A stretch of 64,000 nt of DNA, from the NCBI GenBank assembly GCA_037833965.1, contig AP031355.1, positions 14,533,501 through 14,597,500 of the forward strand, in the 5' to 3' direction. The first letter of the stretch is position 1. Every line of letters starts with the position of its first letter. The translations under genes and the position numbers were made by a program. The DNA comes from Marchantia polymorpha subsp. ruderalis (taxonomy: Eukaryota; Streptophyta; Marchantiopsida; Marchantiales; Marchantiaceae). This document shows positions 1-11,040 of this stretch, piece by piece. The notes under the pieces are model-generated. The model was not told where the DNA came from. It was given only the letters and a program-made list of their open reading frames with translations, and ran no database searches.

Positions 1-12
1 AGATGTGCCGGC

Positions 13-2643
13 ATGCCAGGGCATCTCCTCTTCGACAGTGAAAGCATCAAGGTGACCAAGCAGGAAGAGGCGCAATTTGTGGAGCTGTTCAAGACCGGGA
101 GGTCTACCAAGAATGGGTACAGGACCCGCGATTACAAGGATCGATTCCGCCGGACTTTGTCCGCGGCGCTGATGCAATTACTGCAGCCACACCGCGCCTG
201 CTACGTCACATTGTGGCAGGTCTCTTTTGTGGAGTGCGTCATCGAGGGAACTCCAATTCACTGGGCGAGCATCCTGCACAGGGTGATGCGACAGCACGCT
301 TTTGAGGAGAAGGGGGAAACTCTAAACCATCTCTCTCCTTTCCTCATCAATTTTTATCGACAGCGGAATTGTTTGACAGCGGCGGAGCTTGAGCGTTTTC
401 CGCCGTTGTCCGTCGACCATCCCGGGAAGTATGTGCAGGAGAATGAGGTCGACACTGATGCAGAGGAGTCACCAACTTCTACTCCGTCAAGGTGGAGGGA
501 CAAAGGGAGGAACACTCCTGCAGCACGAGCGCCGCGGAAGCGGCGATGGAGAGAGGAGTCCGAAGAGGAGCAGCATCAAGAACCCTCTGCTCCCATTCGA
601 CCGCGGCCGCTGTACGAGTCATACAGCCGGCCGAAGCAGAAGGCACGCAGACTGGTGTTACCAGCCAACAGTGCGGACACGGCGACGATTGCGATGGAGA
701 AAGGAAGTGCGTCGCCAGAGAAGAATGAGGAAGCGCGGACGTCCGCAGGAGCAACGAACCACGCTGCAGCCTCGACGGGCGAGAGGCCGCCTACGAGCCA
801 AGGGCCTCCGGAGTTACCACGTGCGTTGCGGACAGATGTTCCGTTTGCGCACAGACGAGACTCCGCGGACGGACGAGCCTCCACGGACAGACGATCACAA
901 GCGGACGTAGACCTACGCCTACGCGTGGGAAGAAGCAGTCCGCCTGTGCACAAGCGCTCGCCTGTGCACAGGTCACCTCCACACGTGCTGCCTGTGCACA
1001 GGCAGGAATCACCCCCGTTCCAACGTAGGAAGGGGAAGGAGCCGGCGGAAGAGCCGCCTACGAGACACCGGCCTTCGGGGCCAGACCCTCCGGCGCACAA
1101 CGCGCCGCGATTTGCGCCTTCGGCGCCAGGGCCTTCGAGCCGAGGAGATACGAGCAGGGAGCGTGCGGAGGCCGCACCATCGGCGGGTAATCCGCCGGTA
1201 GATGCGCCTTCGGCGGTAGGGCCTCAGGGCCAAGGGACATCGGGCGAGCGGCCCCCGGCCATGTCGCCTTTGGCGATGGACGTCCGCGGCGCTACGCCTG
1301 CGGCGGACAAGGCGCCGGCATTTGCGCCTGCGCACAGGCCAAGCACAGCCCCCGCGGACCGATCAAGGGAGCAGCAACAGGCGGAGGAGCGGAGTGACTG
1401 TCCGCGGGATGAAATTTCGGTGCGCGATGCGCAATCAAACCCCGCGCAGCCACCCTCCGCTCGATCGCCTTCGGCGGCGGACGTCGGCGGCAGAGAGGAT
1501 ACGGTAGACGACCAACAAGCGGGCGGCGGGGATGCAGCACGGGCACATTCGCCTACCGCCTTAGACATTTTGGTGAAGAGCAGCGAGGCTGCAGCCGTGC
1601 CTTCGCAGGCAGCACACGTCGACGACGTGCAGCCCCACTCGGGTCAGTCGCCGACGCAATCAATGGCGACTGAAATTCTCCACTCGGATGATGATGACGA
1701 AGGCTCCACCAAAGAAATGTCAGGAGCAGGGGACACCGAGGAGGAGGAAGAGAAAATTGTTGGAGCGCCGGCGGCGGCGCTCTCTGAGCAGGTGATTCCG
1801 TTGCTGAGGTACTTGGATCGCAAAGTCGATAAATACGCCGACCCACTTCAGCCGGGATCTTACATCGAGTTAGTGCGCAGGCGGACTCGCACTAAAGTCC
1901 ACACCAGCAAGCTACTAGCTAGAGTGGACCAGGAGTTGAGGGAATTGAAGGAGAAGCATGAATGCTTGTGGGGTCAGTATAAACTTAATTAGAAATTCTA
2001 CAAGTACTCCGAGAAGGTGAGGGATGGGAAACTGGTAGAGCTCACCAAGGAGCAGGTGAAGGTCACAGAAGCACTAATTTCTGAGCAGGCCCAGAATCGG
2101 ATTTTGTCAGAGGAGCTCGTGCGACAGACGCGGTTGTTAGAACAGTGTCAGCTCGCACGACAGGCGGATGAGGATGTAACCCGCAGGCTACAGTCAGAGT
2201 GTGGCGAATTGAGAGCGCAACGTGCTGAGGCCGAATCGCAATTAGTGGTAATTGAAGAGGATCGCAGGAAGGAGGCAGATCGCACAAAGGAGGAGGCGGC
2301 GAGGCGTGTCGCCCACTGTCTCAAGGGCTACGCCCACTGGGAAGTGGCGGCGCAGGAGAAACTCACACTGCGTGAGTTTGAACTTCGCGCGGCCGGGTTG
2401 TTGTCAGGCGACAGCAGGAGTCGGCGGAAGGTAGCAAAGAAGCTCGACGCTTTTCTGTTGAAGGCGCGGGATACCATGTCCGCCCTCGAAGTGGAGGTGT
2501 CCGCGGCGTTGCAGCGATTGGGACTGCGCAGTCGAGCGGGAGACTGGCAGGGTAGGGAGTTAGTGCGCGGCAGTCCGTCGCGCAGGAGACGTAGCACAGG
2601 TTCCGCGGAGTGTAGTGTAGCGTGGTTCCGTGCAGGCGTGTAG
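13..2643 (+). CDS. LTR-borne ORF region, coiled-coil protein (copy A)
   Basis: A mostly open reading region lies inside LTR copy A, upstream of its TATA box. The encoded N-terminal part (about 130 residues, motifs LLQPHRACYVTLWQVSFVE and HLSPFLINFYRQRNCLTAAE) is well conserved with copy B. It resembles the plant-transposon-associated domain found in many Marchantia predicted proteins (recollection, not a search). The middle is low-complexity Pro/Arg/Ala-rich sequence built on GC-rich repeats such as CGCCTTCGGCG. The last part is Glu/Arg/Leu-rich with heptad-like spacing, as in a coiled coil. The visible start is set by the window edge: copy B shows the ORF extends about 170 residues further upstream. 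The element is a fossil with at least one break. No catalytic motif is recognised and the function is unknown. Conservation of protein sequence in both LTRs suggests past selection. Confidence 0.5.
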
Positions 2644-2679
2644 CGTAGTGCAGTGTAGTGCTAGTTAGGACTTAGAAGG

Positions 2680-2689
2680 TATAAAATAG
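2680..2689 (+). promoter_or_regulatory. LTR TATA box, copy A
   Basis: TATAAAATAG is preserved at the equivalent place in both LTR copies, just after the ORF ends and about 1 kb before the LTR 3' end. This is where the U3/R promoter of an LTR would be expected, so U3 would contain the whole ORF. Confidence 0.5.
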
Positions 2690-3096
2690 TTCCAGGCGTT
2701 TTGCCTGGGGTTCTTTCCCAATTTCAGAAGTGCAGATCAGGAACCCATTTCCTTTGCGTGTTTGTGCCCTTGAGTTCTGTCACCACGCATGAGGAGTTAC
2801 AACTTAGCGTTCCGCATTTTGTAGCTGAAGGTCTTCGGCCGAATGTTTAGAGCTAGTACATTGGTTAGAGACTTGAGTAGTTCGGATCTACACCTGCGGG
2901 TGATTGCCGATGCTCAGAGCCAGTGACTAGTTAGATACTTGAATAGTTTCGCCCCTACACCTTCGAGTGTCTGTTCCTGATTGTACTCCTTTGGGATTTT
3001 TCCCCTGAATGCCAAAGTGAAGTTTTGTTACTTCGAGTAAGCCTTGGTTGCAAATTCAGGTTACGCTGCAGCAGGTGCCTTGAGGGTAACCCCTGT

Positions 3097-3565
3097 AGTA
3101 TTTCTGGGAATGACAAGTGCCTGAGAATTCAAACTCTTCAATAGACTGTTATTGTGTTACTGGAATGTTTCTCAGTGAGTCCTTCAGTGCGGACCTGTGT
3201 TCTCTGCGCGTTTTGTGAGTTGAGAGTGCTGTTCACCGCGTATGAGTGACTTCGATCCGAAGTAGGCAGTCCAAACCGGGTTTCCTACACTAGCAGCAAG
3301 CTAGTGGAAGCGTTGTAAAAGCCGGAGTTGGAAGCCACTGCCCGCAGCTTCGCTGAGTGTACTCTTGAGAGACTTTCCCCCTGAAAACTTGAGTAGAGGT
3401 CCTAACGGATCTCTGGGTTGTGTTTCTGTAGTTTCAGGTGTGTGTGTGTGTGTGTGTGTGTGTTACGCTGCACTGTGCGACCTCCGAGTGCGCTCCGAGT
3501 GGACATTTGCAGTATTTCTGGGAGTGACAGTCGCCTGAGAATTCAAACTCCTCAATAGTCTGTTA
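3097..3565 (+). repeat. Internal direct repeat in the LTR (about 55 bp, two copies)
   Basis: A block beginning AGTATTTCTGGGA and continuing through GCCTGAGAATTCAAACTC occurs at about 3097-3151 and again at about 3511-3565. The same pair is present in copy B at about 4380-4440 and 4790-4850, so the duplication predates both insertions. The GT microsatellite between them has about 13 units here and about 9 in copy B. Confidence 0.6.
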
Positions 3566-3660
3566 AACGTGACACTTTGTACCCTGTGTGTTCCTCTGTC
3601 CCTGTGGGTTCGACCTTTCTACCACTATATTGCAGTTTTAGCCTTAAGTGGGTTATTACA

Positions 3661-4195
3661 GAACATCGCATTGATCTACTGGATGAATCTACCCATTTGG
3701 ATGGATGCTCTTGTGGTTGTACCAACTTCGTGCCTTCTTCCGTAGAAGACTTGGAAAGATCCGTAGTCGGTCCTCGTCATGGATCTCGCGATTAGCGATG
3801 GACACTGATTCGAACAACTTGATGTAGGAATCTGCATCGTCATCATCCCCACCCCCTTTATACTTTGGATAGGAATGCTTAGTAATCGGCTGAGGTAGCC
3901 GCGCATTGGCTTGTCCATCCGCCATCGGTGTGTCTGTCGACGTTTCTCGGGCGGTCGGTTCTAAATCACGAGGGGGGTCCGTGCAAGGAATATCTAGTAG
4001 AACTGTAAGCACCAGGTTTTGTTCCGAGTCACTGGGGGTAGTTTCCCCAAGGATGTCGTTCGAACTAGGCTTAGGTACTGTTTTTGGTGTTTTCTTGTTT
4101 TGACGCCGTGTCTCTTCCACGGCCTTCTCTGAATCTCGTCGGAACTTGCGGGCAGCTCTCGCACTTAGGTTGCTCCCACTAGCTCCAGTCGACAT
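3661..4195 (-). pseudogene. gag-like start of element B (fossil)
   Basis: This minus-strand reading frame begins 47 bp after the primer-binding site. It opens with a charged, low-complexity N-terminus and leads into a segment with the retrotransposon gag-domain pattern: DSYIKLFESV, then RIFPSLLRKKARSWY, matching the usual A-x-x-F-x-x-L-L-x-x-x-A-x-x-W-Y signature of plant Ty3/Gypsy gag. Only the N-terminal portion is present before the interruption by copy A. Fossil. Confidence 0.6.
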
Positions 4196-4241
4196 TCACC
4201 GAGCATGGCTGCTCGTAAAAACCCCGGTGTTGACGCAACTG

Positions 4242-4259
4242 TCCCCGACAGCGGCGCCA
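4242..4259 (-). other. Primer-binding site, tRNA-Asp type
   Basis: On the element strand it reads TGGCGCCGCTGTCGGGGA. The 3' end of plant tRNA-Asp predicts TGGCGCCGTTGCCGGGGA, so 16 of 18 positions agree. tRNA-Asp priming is established for some plant Ty3/Gypsy groups such as Athila. The site lies 22 nt beyond the proposed LTR end, a wider gap than usual. Confidence 0.65.
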
Positions 4260-5245
4260 AAAAGAAGTTATCGGCTTCTTATGTAATAACCCACTAAAGG
4301 CTAAAACTGTAATATAGTGGTAGAAAGGTCGAACCCACAGGGACAGAGGAACACACAGGGTACAAAGTGTCACGTTTAACAGACTATTGAGGAGTTTGAA
4401 TTCTCAGGCGACTGTCACTCCCAGAAATACTGCAAGTGTCCACTCGGAGCGCACTCGGAGGTCGCACAGTGCAGCGTAACACACACACACACACACCTGA
4501 AATTACAGAAACACAACCCAGAGATCCGTTAGGACCTCTACTCAAGATTTCAGGGGGAAGGTCTCTCTCAAGGGTACACTCAGCGAAGCTGCGGGTAGTG
4601 ACTCCCAACTCCGGCTTTTACAACACTTCCACTAGCTTGCTGCTAGCGTAGGAAACCCGGTTTGGACTGCCTACTTCGGATCGAAGTCACTCATACGCGG
4701 TGAACAACACTCTCAACTCACAAAAAGCGCAGAGAACACAGGTCCGCACTGAAGGACTCACTGAGAAACATTCCAGTAACACAACAACAGTCTATTGAAG
4801 AGTTTGAATTCTCAGGCACTTGTCATTCCCAGAAATACTACAGGGGTTACCCTTAAGGCACCTGCTACAGCGTAACCTGAATTTACGACCAAGGCTTACA
4901 CGAAGTAACAAAACTTCACTTTGGCATTCAGGGGAAAAATCCCAACGGAGTACAATCAGGAACAGACACTCGAAGGTGTAGGGGCGAAACTATTCAAGTA
5001 TCTAACTAGTCACTGGCTCTTAGCATCGGCAATCACCCGCAGGTGTAGATCCGAACTACTCAAGTCTCTAACCAATGTACTAGCTCTGAACATTCGGCCG
5101 AAGGCCTTCAGCTACAAAATGCGGAACGCCAAGTGGTAGCTCCTCTTGCGTGGTGACAGAACTAAGGACACAAACATGCAGAGAAAATGAGTTCCTGATC
5201 TGCACTTCCGAAATTGGGAAAGAACCCAAGGCAAAACGCCTTGAA

Positions 5246-5255
5246 CTATTTTATA
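5246..5255 (-). promoter_or_regulatory. LTR TATA box, copy B
   Basis: TATAAAATAG on the minus strand, at the same place relative to the LTR end as in copy A. Confidence 0.5.
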
Positions 5256-5384
5256 CCTTCTAAATCCTAACTAACACTTCACTGCACTACACTACACGCC
5301 TGCACGGAACCACGCTACACTACACTCCGCGGAACCTGTGCTACGCCTCCTGCTCGACGGACTGCTGCGCACTAACTCCCTACC

Positions 5385-7241
5385 CTACCAGTCTTCCGCT
5401 CGACTGCGCAGTCCTAACCGCTGCAACGCCGCGGACACCTCCACCTCGAGGGTGGACATGGTATCCCGCGCCTTCGACAGAAAAGCGTCTAACTTCTTCG
5501 CCACCTTCCGCCGACTCCTGCTGTCGCCTGCCAACAACCCTGCTGCGCGAAGCTCAAACTCACGCAGTGTGAGTTTCTCCTGCGCCGCCACTTCCCAGTG
5601 GGCGTAGCCCTTGAGACAGTGGGCGACACGCCTCGCCATCTCCTCCTTCGTGCGATCTGCCTCTCGCCTGCGATCATCTTCAATTACCACCAAATGCGAT
5701 TCGGCTTCCACACGCTACGCTCTCAATTCCCCACACTCCGACTGTAGCCTGCGGATTAAATCCTCATCCGCCTATCGTGCGAGCTGACACTCCGCCAACA
5801 AACGCGTCTGTCGCACGAGCTCCTCTGACACAATCTGATTCTCAGTTCTCTCAGACATCAAATCCGTCGTGGTCTTCACCACATCCCTGGTGAGCTCTTC
5901 CAGTCTCTCCTTCTTTATCTTGTCGAGGGTGTGCGATTTCCTCACAAGGTTGTACTGACCCCACAAATGTGCATGCTTCTCCCTCAAGTCCTGCAACTCC
6001 CGGTCCGTCCTAGCTAGTAGCTTGCTAGTGTGGACTTTAGTGCGAGTCCGCCTGCGCACTAATTCGATGTAGGATCCCGGCTGGAGTGGATCGGCGTATT
6101 TATCAAATTTGCGATCCAAGTACTTCAGCAACGGTATCACCTGCTCAGAGAGCGCTGCCGCCGGCGCTCCAACAATTTCCTCCTCCTCCTCCTCGGTATC
6201 CCCTACTCCCGACATTGCTTCTGTGGAGCCTCCGCCGTCATCATCCGAGTTAAGGATTTCAGTCGCCATTGATTGCGTTGGCGACTGACCCGAGTGGGGC
6301 TGCACGTCGTCTACAGTTGCTGCCTGCGAAGGCACAGCTGCAGCTTCAGAGCACAGCGGAAAACGAGCAAGCTCCGCCGCGGTCAAACAATTTCGCTGCC
6401 GATAAAAATTGATTAGGAAGGGAGAGAGATGATTTAGAGTTCCCCCCTTCTCCTCGAAAGCGTGCTGTCGCATCACTCTGTGCAGGATGCTCGCCCAGTG
6501 AATTGGAGCTCCCTCGATGATGCACTCCACAAAAGAGACCTGCCACAATGTGATGTAGCAGGCGCGGTGTGGCTGCAGTAATTGCAGCAGCGCCGTAGCC
6601 ACAGTTCGGCGGAAGCGATCCTTGTAATCGCGGGTCTTGTACCCATTCTTGGTAGACCTCTTCCGCTTGAACAGCTCCACAAATTGCGCCTCGTCCTGCT
6701 TAGACACCTTGACGCTCTCACTATCAAAGAGGAGGTGCCCTGGGATGCCGGCACACCTCCCCAATGCCTGCGCCCAATCTTGGACCGTCCACCGATCGAC
6801 ATGCGGCCGCAATCCGCGCGTAGGTGGTCCCTGTGGCTCTAGCCACTCGCGCACCATATCCACACAAATGTAGTTCCATCCCCATAGCAAGAAATCGAGC
6901 TTTCTTGCTATCAGCCGTTCCTCGTAAGCGCGCAGCCCGTTCTGTGGAAGTCGGAGCGGCAGCATCCGCAATCGGTTCAGTCTCGACATTGCGTTCTTGG
7001 AATTCGCCTGTTCGCTAATTCTCCCTCTGCTCCGCTCGAGCTCCTTGCTTCCTCGGCAAACTCTAATCTCACTCAATTCCAAATCACGCGCACTCACTTC
7101 TCTCTCAATCACCAAGTAATCCTCTGCGCGGCGAGGTTGGGAATGATTAGCAGCTAGTAGATGGACGCGCGCAGCTCGCACTAGAAAATGGAATCGCGAA
7201 TTCAAGAATGGGACACTCTCCGTCTCCCGGTCGAAGGTCAT
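5385..7241 (-). CDS. LTR-borne ORF region, coiled-coil protein (copy B)
   Basis: This is the counterpart of the copy A ORF on the minus strand. It shows the upstream part missing from the window in copy A: an N-terminal segment with charged helices, then WGWNYICVDMVREWLEPQG and HVDRWTVQDWAQALGRC, leading into the shared LLQPHRACYITLWQVSFVE domain. The low-complexity middle is far shorter than in copy A. The C-terminal part is again Glu/Arg/Leu-rich and probably coiled coil, with LVRRRTRTKVHTSKLLAR as a conserved stretch. It lies wholly within the LTR, between the proposed 5' end and the TATA box. The function is unknown and the sequence is a fossil with a few breaks. Confidence 0.5.
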
Positions 7242-7899
7242 GGTCGGCTCTTGCCCGTGAGGGTCGACTCAATTGATGGCCGCGCCGGCTCTACGCTAAA
7301 ACGGTCTCTGTTCTCACGCGCGGCTTCACGCTCCGCCGACGCCGATTTAACTCACACGCTCGAATTGGCGAATTTGAACTCCGCGAGCGTACTATGCCGC
7401 GGACATGGGTGCGCAGCGCCGAAGGCGTCTTTTCCGCCTTGTGCGATACACTCGTTCGTACCGCTCCTCAGCCAATCCTCCTCTGCCCCGGCGCTTGTCC
7501 GCACGTCGGACAAAAGTTCAACTCCCGCCGGTGCGCAGGCGGACTCCTCGGCGGATTCTCCGCCGGCGCGGAACTTCACCCGCCTGTGCGCAGGCATTCG
7601 CCTGCGCGTAGGCAAAGTCCGTCCGCGTCAATGCGCTGGCGCGGAAGGCATTGACCGCGATCAACAGCCTCCCGCCAGACTGTGCGTTCCTAAATATGAA
7701 GGATTTCCCTACCGCCGAGGGCGCAGCGCCGAAGGCGGATTTTGCGCCTTGCGCCGAAGGGATCATACCTTCAGAGCTCGCAGGGAGGGTGGTGCCCTTC
7801 CTTGACGCTGCACCCAACTCCTAGACTCTACGAGGTCCCTCGAGAATCTCTGCGATCTTCCGAATTCACTCTATTTTGATGCACCGAAGGCTATTTACA

Positions 7900-9430
7900 C
7901 TGCTGCCGTGGTACAGTTTCCAAAAAATGTTTTAATTTCCTCAAAATTACCAAAAGTGGGATACCACATTCCTTCACTCTCACAATCATCCTAACACCTT
8001 TCTATATCATCTATGAATATTCCGAATAGAGTAGGAGAGAGAGGACAACCTTGAATAACTCCAATGGTGTTGGAGATCTCTTGAGGCTAAGAGGCATGAA
8101 TCTTAGCTCGAACTGAAGTGTATAAAGTGGCCACAGCTCCGAGTAGATTAGACGGTACTCCAATGTCTTGTAGTCTTTCCCATAAAAGCTTACAAGGAAC
8201 AGTATCAAAAGATTTCTTCAAATCGATGAAGGCACAAAATAAAGCTTTCCCATTGCCCTTGGATTTCTCCCATAAAACACGTAAGGCCAAAATATGTTCA
8301 ATACTGTTGTATGTAGGACGAAAACCAGCTTGGGCCTTTGCTCTCTTTTGAAAATCCTCTATCCATGTGCTCAACTTCAATTCTACCAACTTCCCAAACA
8401 ATTTGGCAAAAACACTACCAACCATGATGGTGCGATAGTTTGTCACCACGTCCTTCCTTCTTGATTTATGAATAGGAACAATCTTCCGCATGGAACAAGT
8501 TGATGGCAAACCATGAACCATAGCATCTTCCAAAAGCTTAGTGAGAACCGGTCCAATACAATCTCCTCCCCACTTGATAAGTTCAATGGACAAGCCATCT
8601 AAATCCTCACATTTGCCATTTTCAATAGTCATCACCTCTCCTTCCAAAAATAATCTAGGTGTTGCTTCGCAATATGGAATAGATGTGGCTTCTGGAAAGA
8701 AATAGCTTTTCGGCAAAAGCTACCAAAGACTCGGAATCAAGAGAAGGTTTCAACGATGGTGTAGCTAATCGTCTCCAAAAGGACTTGGGATCCTTCATCA
8801 GGTCCTTTGTCAAGGATTCTTGCTTCCGTCTTAAGAAAGCTCGTTTCTTAGACTTCACCAAGTCTTTGTATATACTTCTCAAAAGAAGCCGACTTTGAAT
8901 ATCCAAAGACCTATCAACTTACCTTGCCCTTGCTAGCTTGCATTCGGAGTCAAACCATCCATTGCAAGGTAGCCCCTTAGCAATCCTAGTACTATGCCTC
9001 AAAAAGAACTTCGATGCAGAATTTTTGAGCAATTCTATGAGCTGTAAACTAGCGGTATGCGAATCTGGACTCCATATGGTGTGAGTCAAAAGATCTTGTA
9101 GATGTTCTGCATAAAGATCTCTTTTACAAGGATCTAAGCGAAACTTGGGAGAAGCTAAAAGAGATTGGCAAGGTGAAGTAGAGATTGGTTTTGACATTGA
9201 AAGTGTGAACAAAAGAGGTGCATGATCTGATTAAGGTTGAGGATCGAGAACATCAAAATTGGAGATCAGAGAACTACTAACCAAGAAAGACAAAATCTAT
9301 TGTGCTAGCACCAGTAGCGGAAAAACAAGTATTCGACTGAGAGTTGGGAAAGCGAGAGGTTCCATTGAGAACCTTCAAGTTACAAGTGGCTCCAAATGAG
9401 GAGCACAAGTAGAGTTTAGTAGAAATGCTT
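7900..9430 (-). mobile_element. LINE (non-LTR retrotransposon) fragment
   Basis: On the minus strand, about 9430-9215 encodes the end of an apurinic-type endonuclease domain (GASTIDFVF, then SDHAPLLF without its frame intact). About 9212-8655 encodes the linker region (GWFDSECKLARAR; SFWRRLATPS). About 8716-7990 encodes the first half of a reverse transcriptase: IVPIHKSRRKDVVTNYRTI, AGFRPTYNSIEHILALRVL, the catalytic-Asp block FIDLKKSFDTV, then GVIQGCPLSPTLFGIFIDDI. The YADD block and everything 3' of it are absent; the reading fades near 7985 and ends at the LTR of element B. There are several frame changes (between 8919 and 8906, around 8700 and near 8090) and stops, so it is dead. No poly-A tail or target duplication is visible because both ends are missing. 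Confidence 0.75.
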
Positions 9431-11040
9431 GTTTTTCATATATTTTCACTTAATTATGTTTTGGCTACAGTTAAGTTTTAATAAATAGAGATATCTATGT
9501 TAGATTTAACTCTAAAATAATCTCTTTGTATTTATATGAAATTGTGAAAATTATCATCCCAACGACGCCAATTAAGTAAAAAATTGTTAAGTCATGATTC
9601 AAGTCAAAGTTTAACTCCAGTTTGCTTAACTTGGATTTAAAGTTCTTCTTAGATTGAAGATTTTCTACTACAAACAATATAGCATAACAAGAAGTAGTTC
9701 AACTCAAATGAAGTTTGAGAGTTTTCAGTAAAAACTCATGTTTCAGTAAACATAGTTTGAGAAAGATGTATCATGTACATTTTCAGCGTCTTGTCTGCAT
9801 GCAAAATTTTTGTATATTTTTGTTCCAATAACAAATCATTGTAAGTCTATGTCAAATCTCCATGAATTTTATAATAAACATGAATCATGATGTTAATGAG
9901 AGATTAAAATATTTTATTTTCATTCTTTTGAAATCCTAAAAGTTGTAAAAAGTATTCAAAACTAACTATAAAATTTTTTTAAAAGGATTTAAAAAGGATA
10001 AACTATCTTTAAAATTTTAAATTTTAAAATATATAATTTTAAGTTATTATATGCTTAAATTTTAAAAAAAATTCCAAACACAATGATAGGATTACACAAA
10101 TAACTTTTGTGTCAATCCTATCATTTATGATGAAAAAATAGAGAGTAAATTTTACATCTTCAATTTAATTTGATTTGAAAATTTTACATATTAAATTGAG
10201 GCGAAATAAAATTTCAAAAATATATAATTTTAATTTATGTTTAATTTAAAGCTGAAACTCATTATACAAGCTTTAGGTATACTTTGAAATTTTAAGTCTT
10301 TTTTTATTATTTAATTTTTAGTTTTATTTTGTTATCACAGTTTTACAACATTTATATTAATTATAACATATATCATCAATATAAAAAATCGTTTTGAAAT
10401 GATGATAAAAATAACTTGATATTTAAGAGCTTTAAATCAAGATCTTTGATGAAATTATATACTGAAATTTATTTTTTTTATATTCATATAATATTATATT
10501 AGAAAATAAGAATATTTGCAATGGATGAAACGTACATGATAAAAATTACTGATAATTGTTTTACAAAAAATTGTGATAATTATCTGAAACTAGAAGTTCA
10601 TGAAAATTTAAAATTTCAAGGTTAAAGTATCAATGAATTTTTTACAAATGAGATTTTGCAGATATAATTCCAAGTAAATATTTTAATTTGGTAATTTTTT
10701 TGCAAAATTTTACATAAATTTAAATATTGAGTTCAAAATGTATTGAGTTTACAATTCCAAAAAACATTTACTATCATGCTAATTTTCAAAAATAGAATAA
10801 GATATTTTTATTTTAGATTCTTAAACAACTATCTTCTTATACATTTTTAATAGGATCGATGATTTTTATTTTAAATTTAAGAAAACTAAATATTTACGTG
10901 ATTATTAGATGTAATTATTGTATAGAAATCTTAGATACTATAAATAGATTGAACATAAATTTGAACAATTTTTTATATCAAATCTTGTATTTACTAATTA
11001 TTTGATTACTAATGAAATATATGTAAATTTAAATCTTATG
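9431..11040. other. AT-rich block without genes
   Basis: Strongly AT-rich with long A/T runs and very few CG dinucleotides. I see no ORF with family resemblance, no RNA gene and no clear repeat ends. It is probably decayed repeat DNA. Confidence 0.5.

Larger units (their letters stand above)
1..3660 (+). mobile_element. Giant LTR, copy A (right part; cut by window edge)
   Basis: This stretch is homologous, in inverted orientation, to 4282-7899. The match ends exactly at 3660 in ...TTATTACA, the same point where copy B ends about 22 nt before its primer-binding site, so 3660 is read as the LTR 3' end (terminal CA). Directly after it, at 3661, gag-like sequence of the opposite-strand element begins, so copy A looks inserted into that gag. 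It carries a long ORF, a TATA box at 2680-2689, a GT microsatellite (3438-3463) and an internal repeat. By eye the two copies differ at about one base in ten over the aligned non-coding part, so they are separate, not very recent copies of one family. The left end, and hence whether this is a solo LTR or a 3' LTR, lies outside the window. It is a Ty3/Gypsy-type fossil. Confidence 0.7.
3661..7899 (-). mobile_element. LTR retrotransposon B, 5' part (Ty3/Gypsy-type fossil)
   Basis: Read on the minus strand this gives a 5' LTR (7899 to 4282), a 22-nt spacer, a tRNA-Asp-type primer-binding site (4259-4242) and the start of a gag-like reading frame (from 4195). At 3661 it is interrupted by LTR copy A; the rest presumably lies beyond the left edge. 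The LTR termini read TGTAA...TTACA on the element strand. The upstream flank (7900 upward) reads as LINE sequence, suggesting insertion into a LINE. Gypsy-type assignment rests on the gag similarity and PBS type only, since no pol region is in the window. It is a fossil with several breaks. Confidence 0.65.
4282..7899 (-). repeat. Giant 5' LTR, copy B (about 3.6 kb)
   Basis: The low-coordinate end (4282) is the homology limit with copy A and reads TTATTACA on the minus strand. The high-coordinate end (7899) is proposed because the minus strand there begins TGTAAATA, the near inverse of the other terminus, and because LINE-like sequence resumes just beyond. Between them lie the ORF region, a TATA box (5246-5255) and about 1 kb of non-coding sequence shared with copy A. 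The interval 7380-7800 is GC-rich with the same CGCCGAAGGC-type motifs seen inside the copy A ORF. Confidence 0.6.

Noticed and set aside
1-7899. A single large palindrome or inverted duplication
   Set aside because: The arms differ at about one base in ten and in ORF length, and the right arm continues into a primer-binding site and gag while the left stops at the LTR end. Two LTR copies in opposite orientation explain it better.
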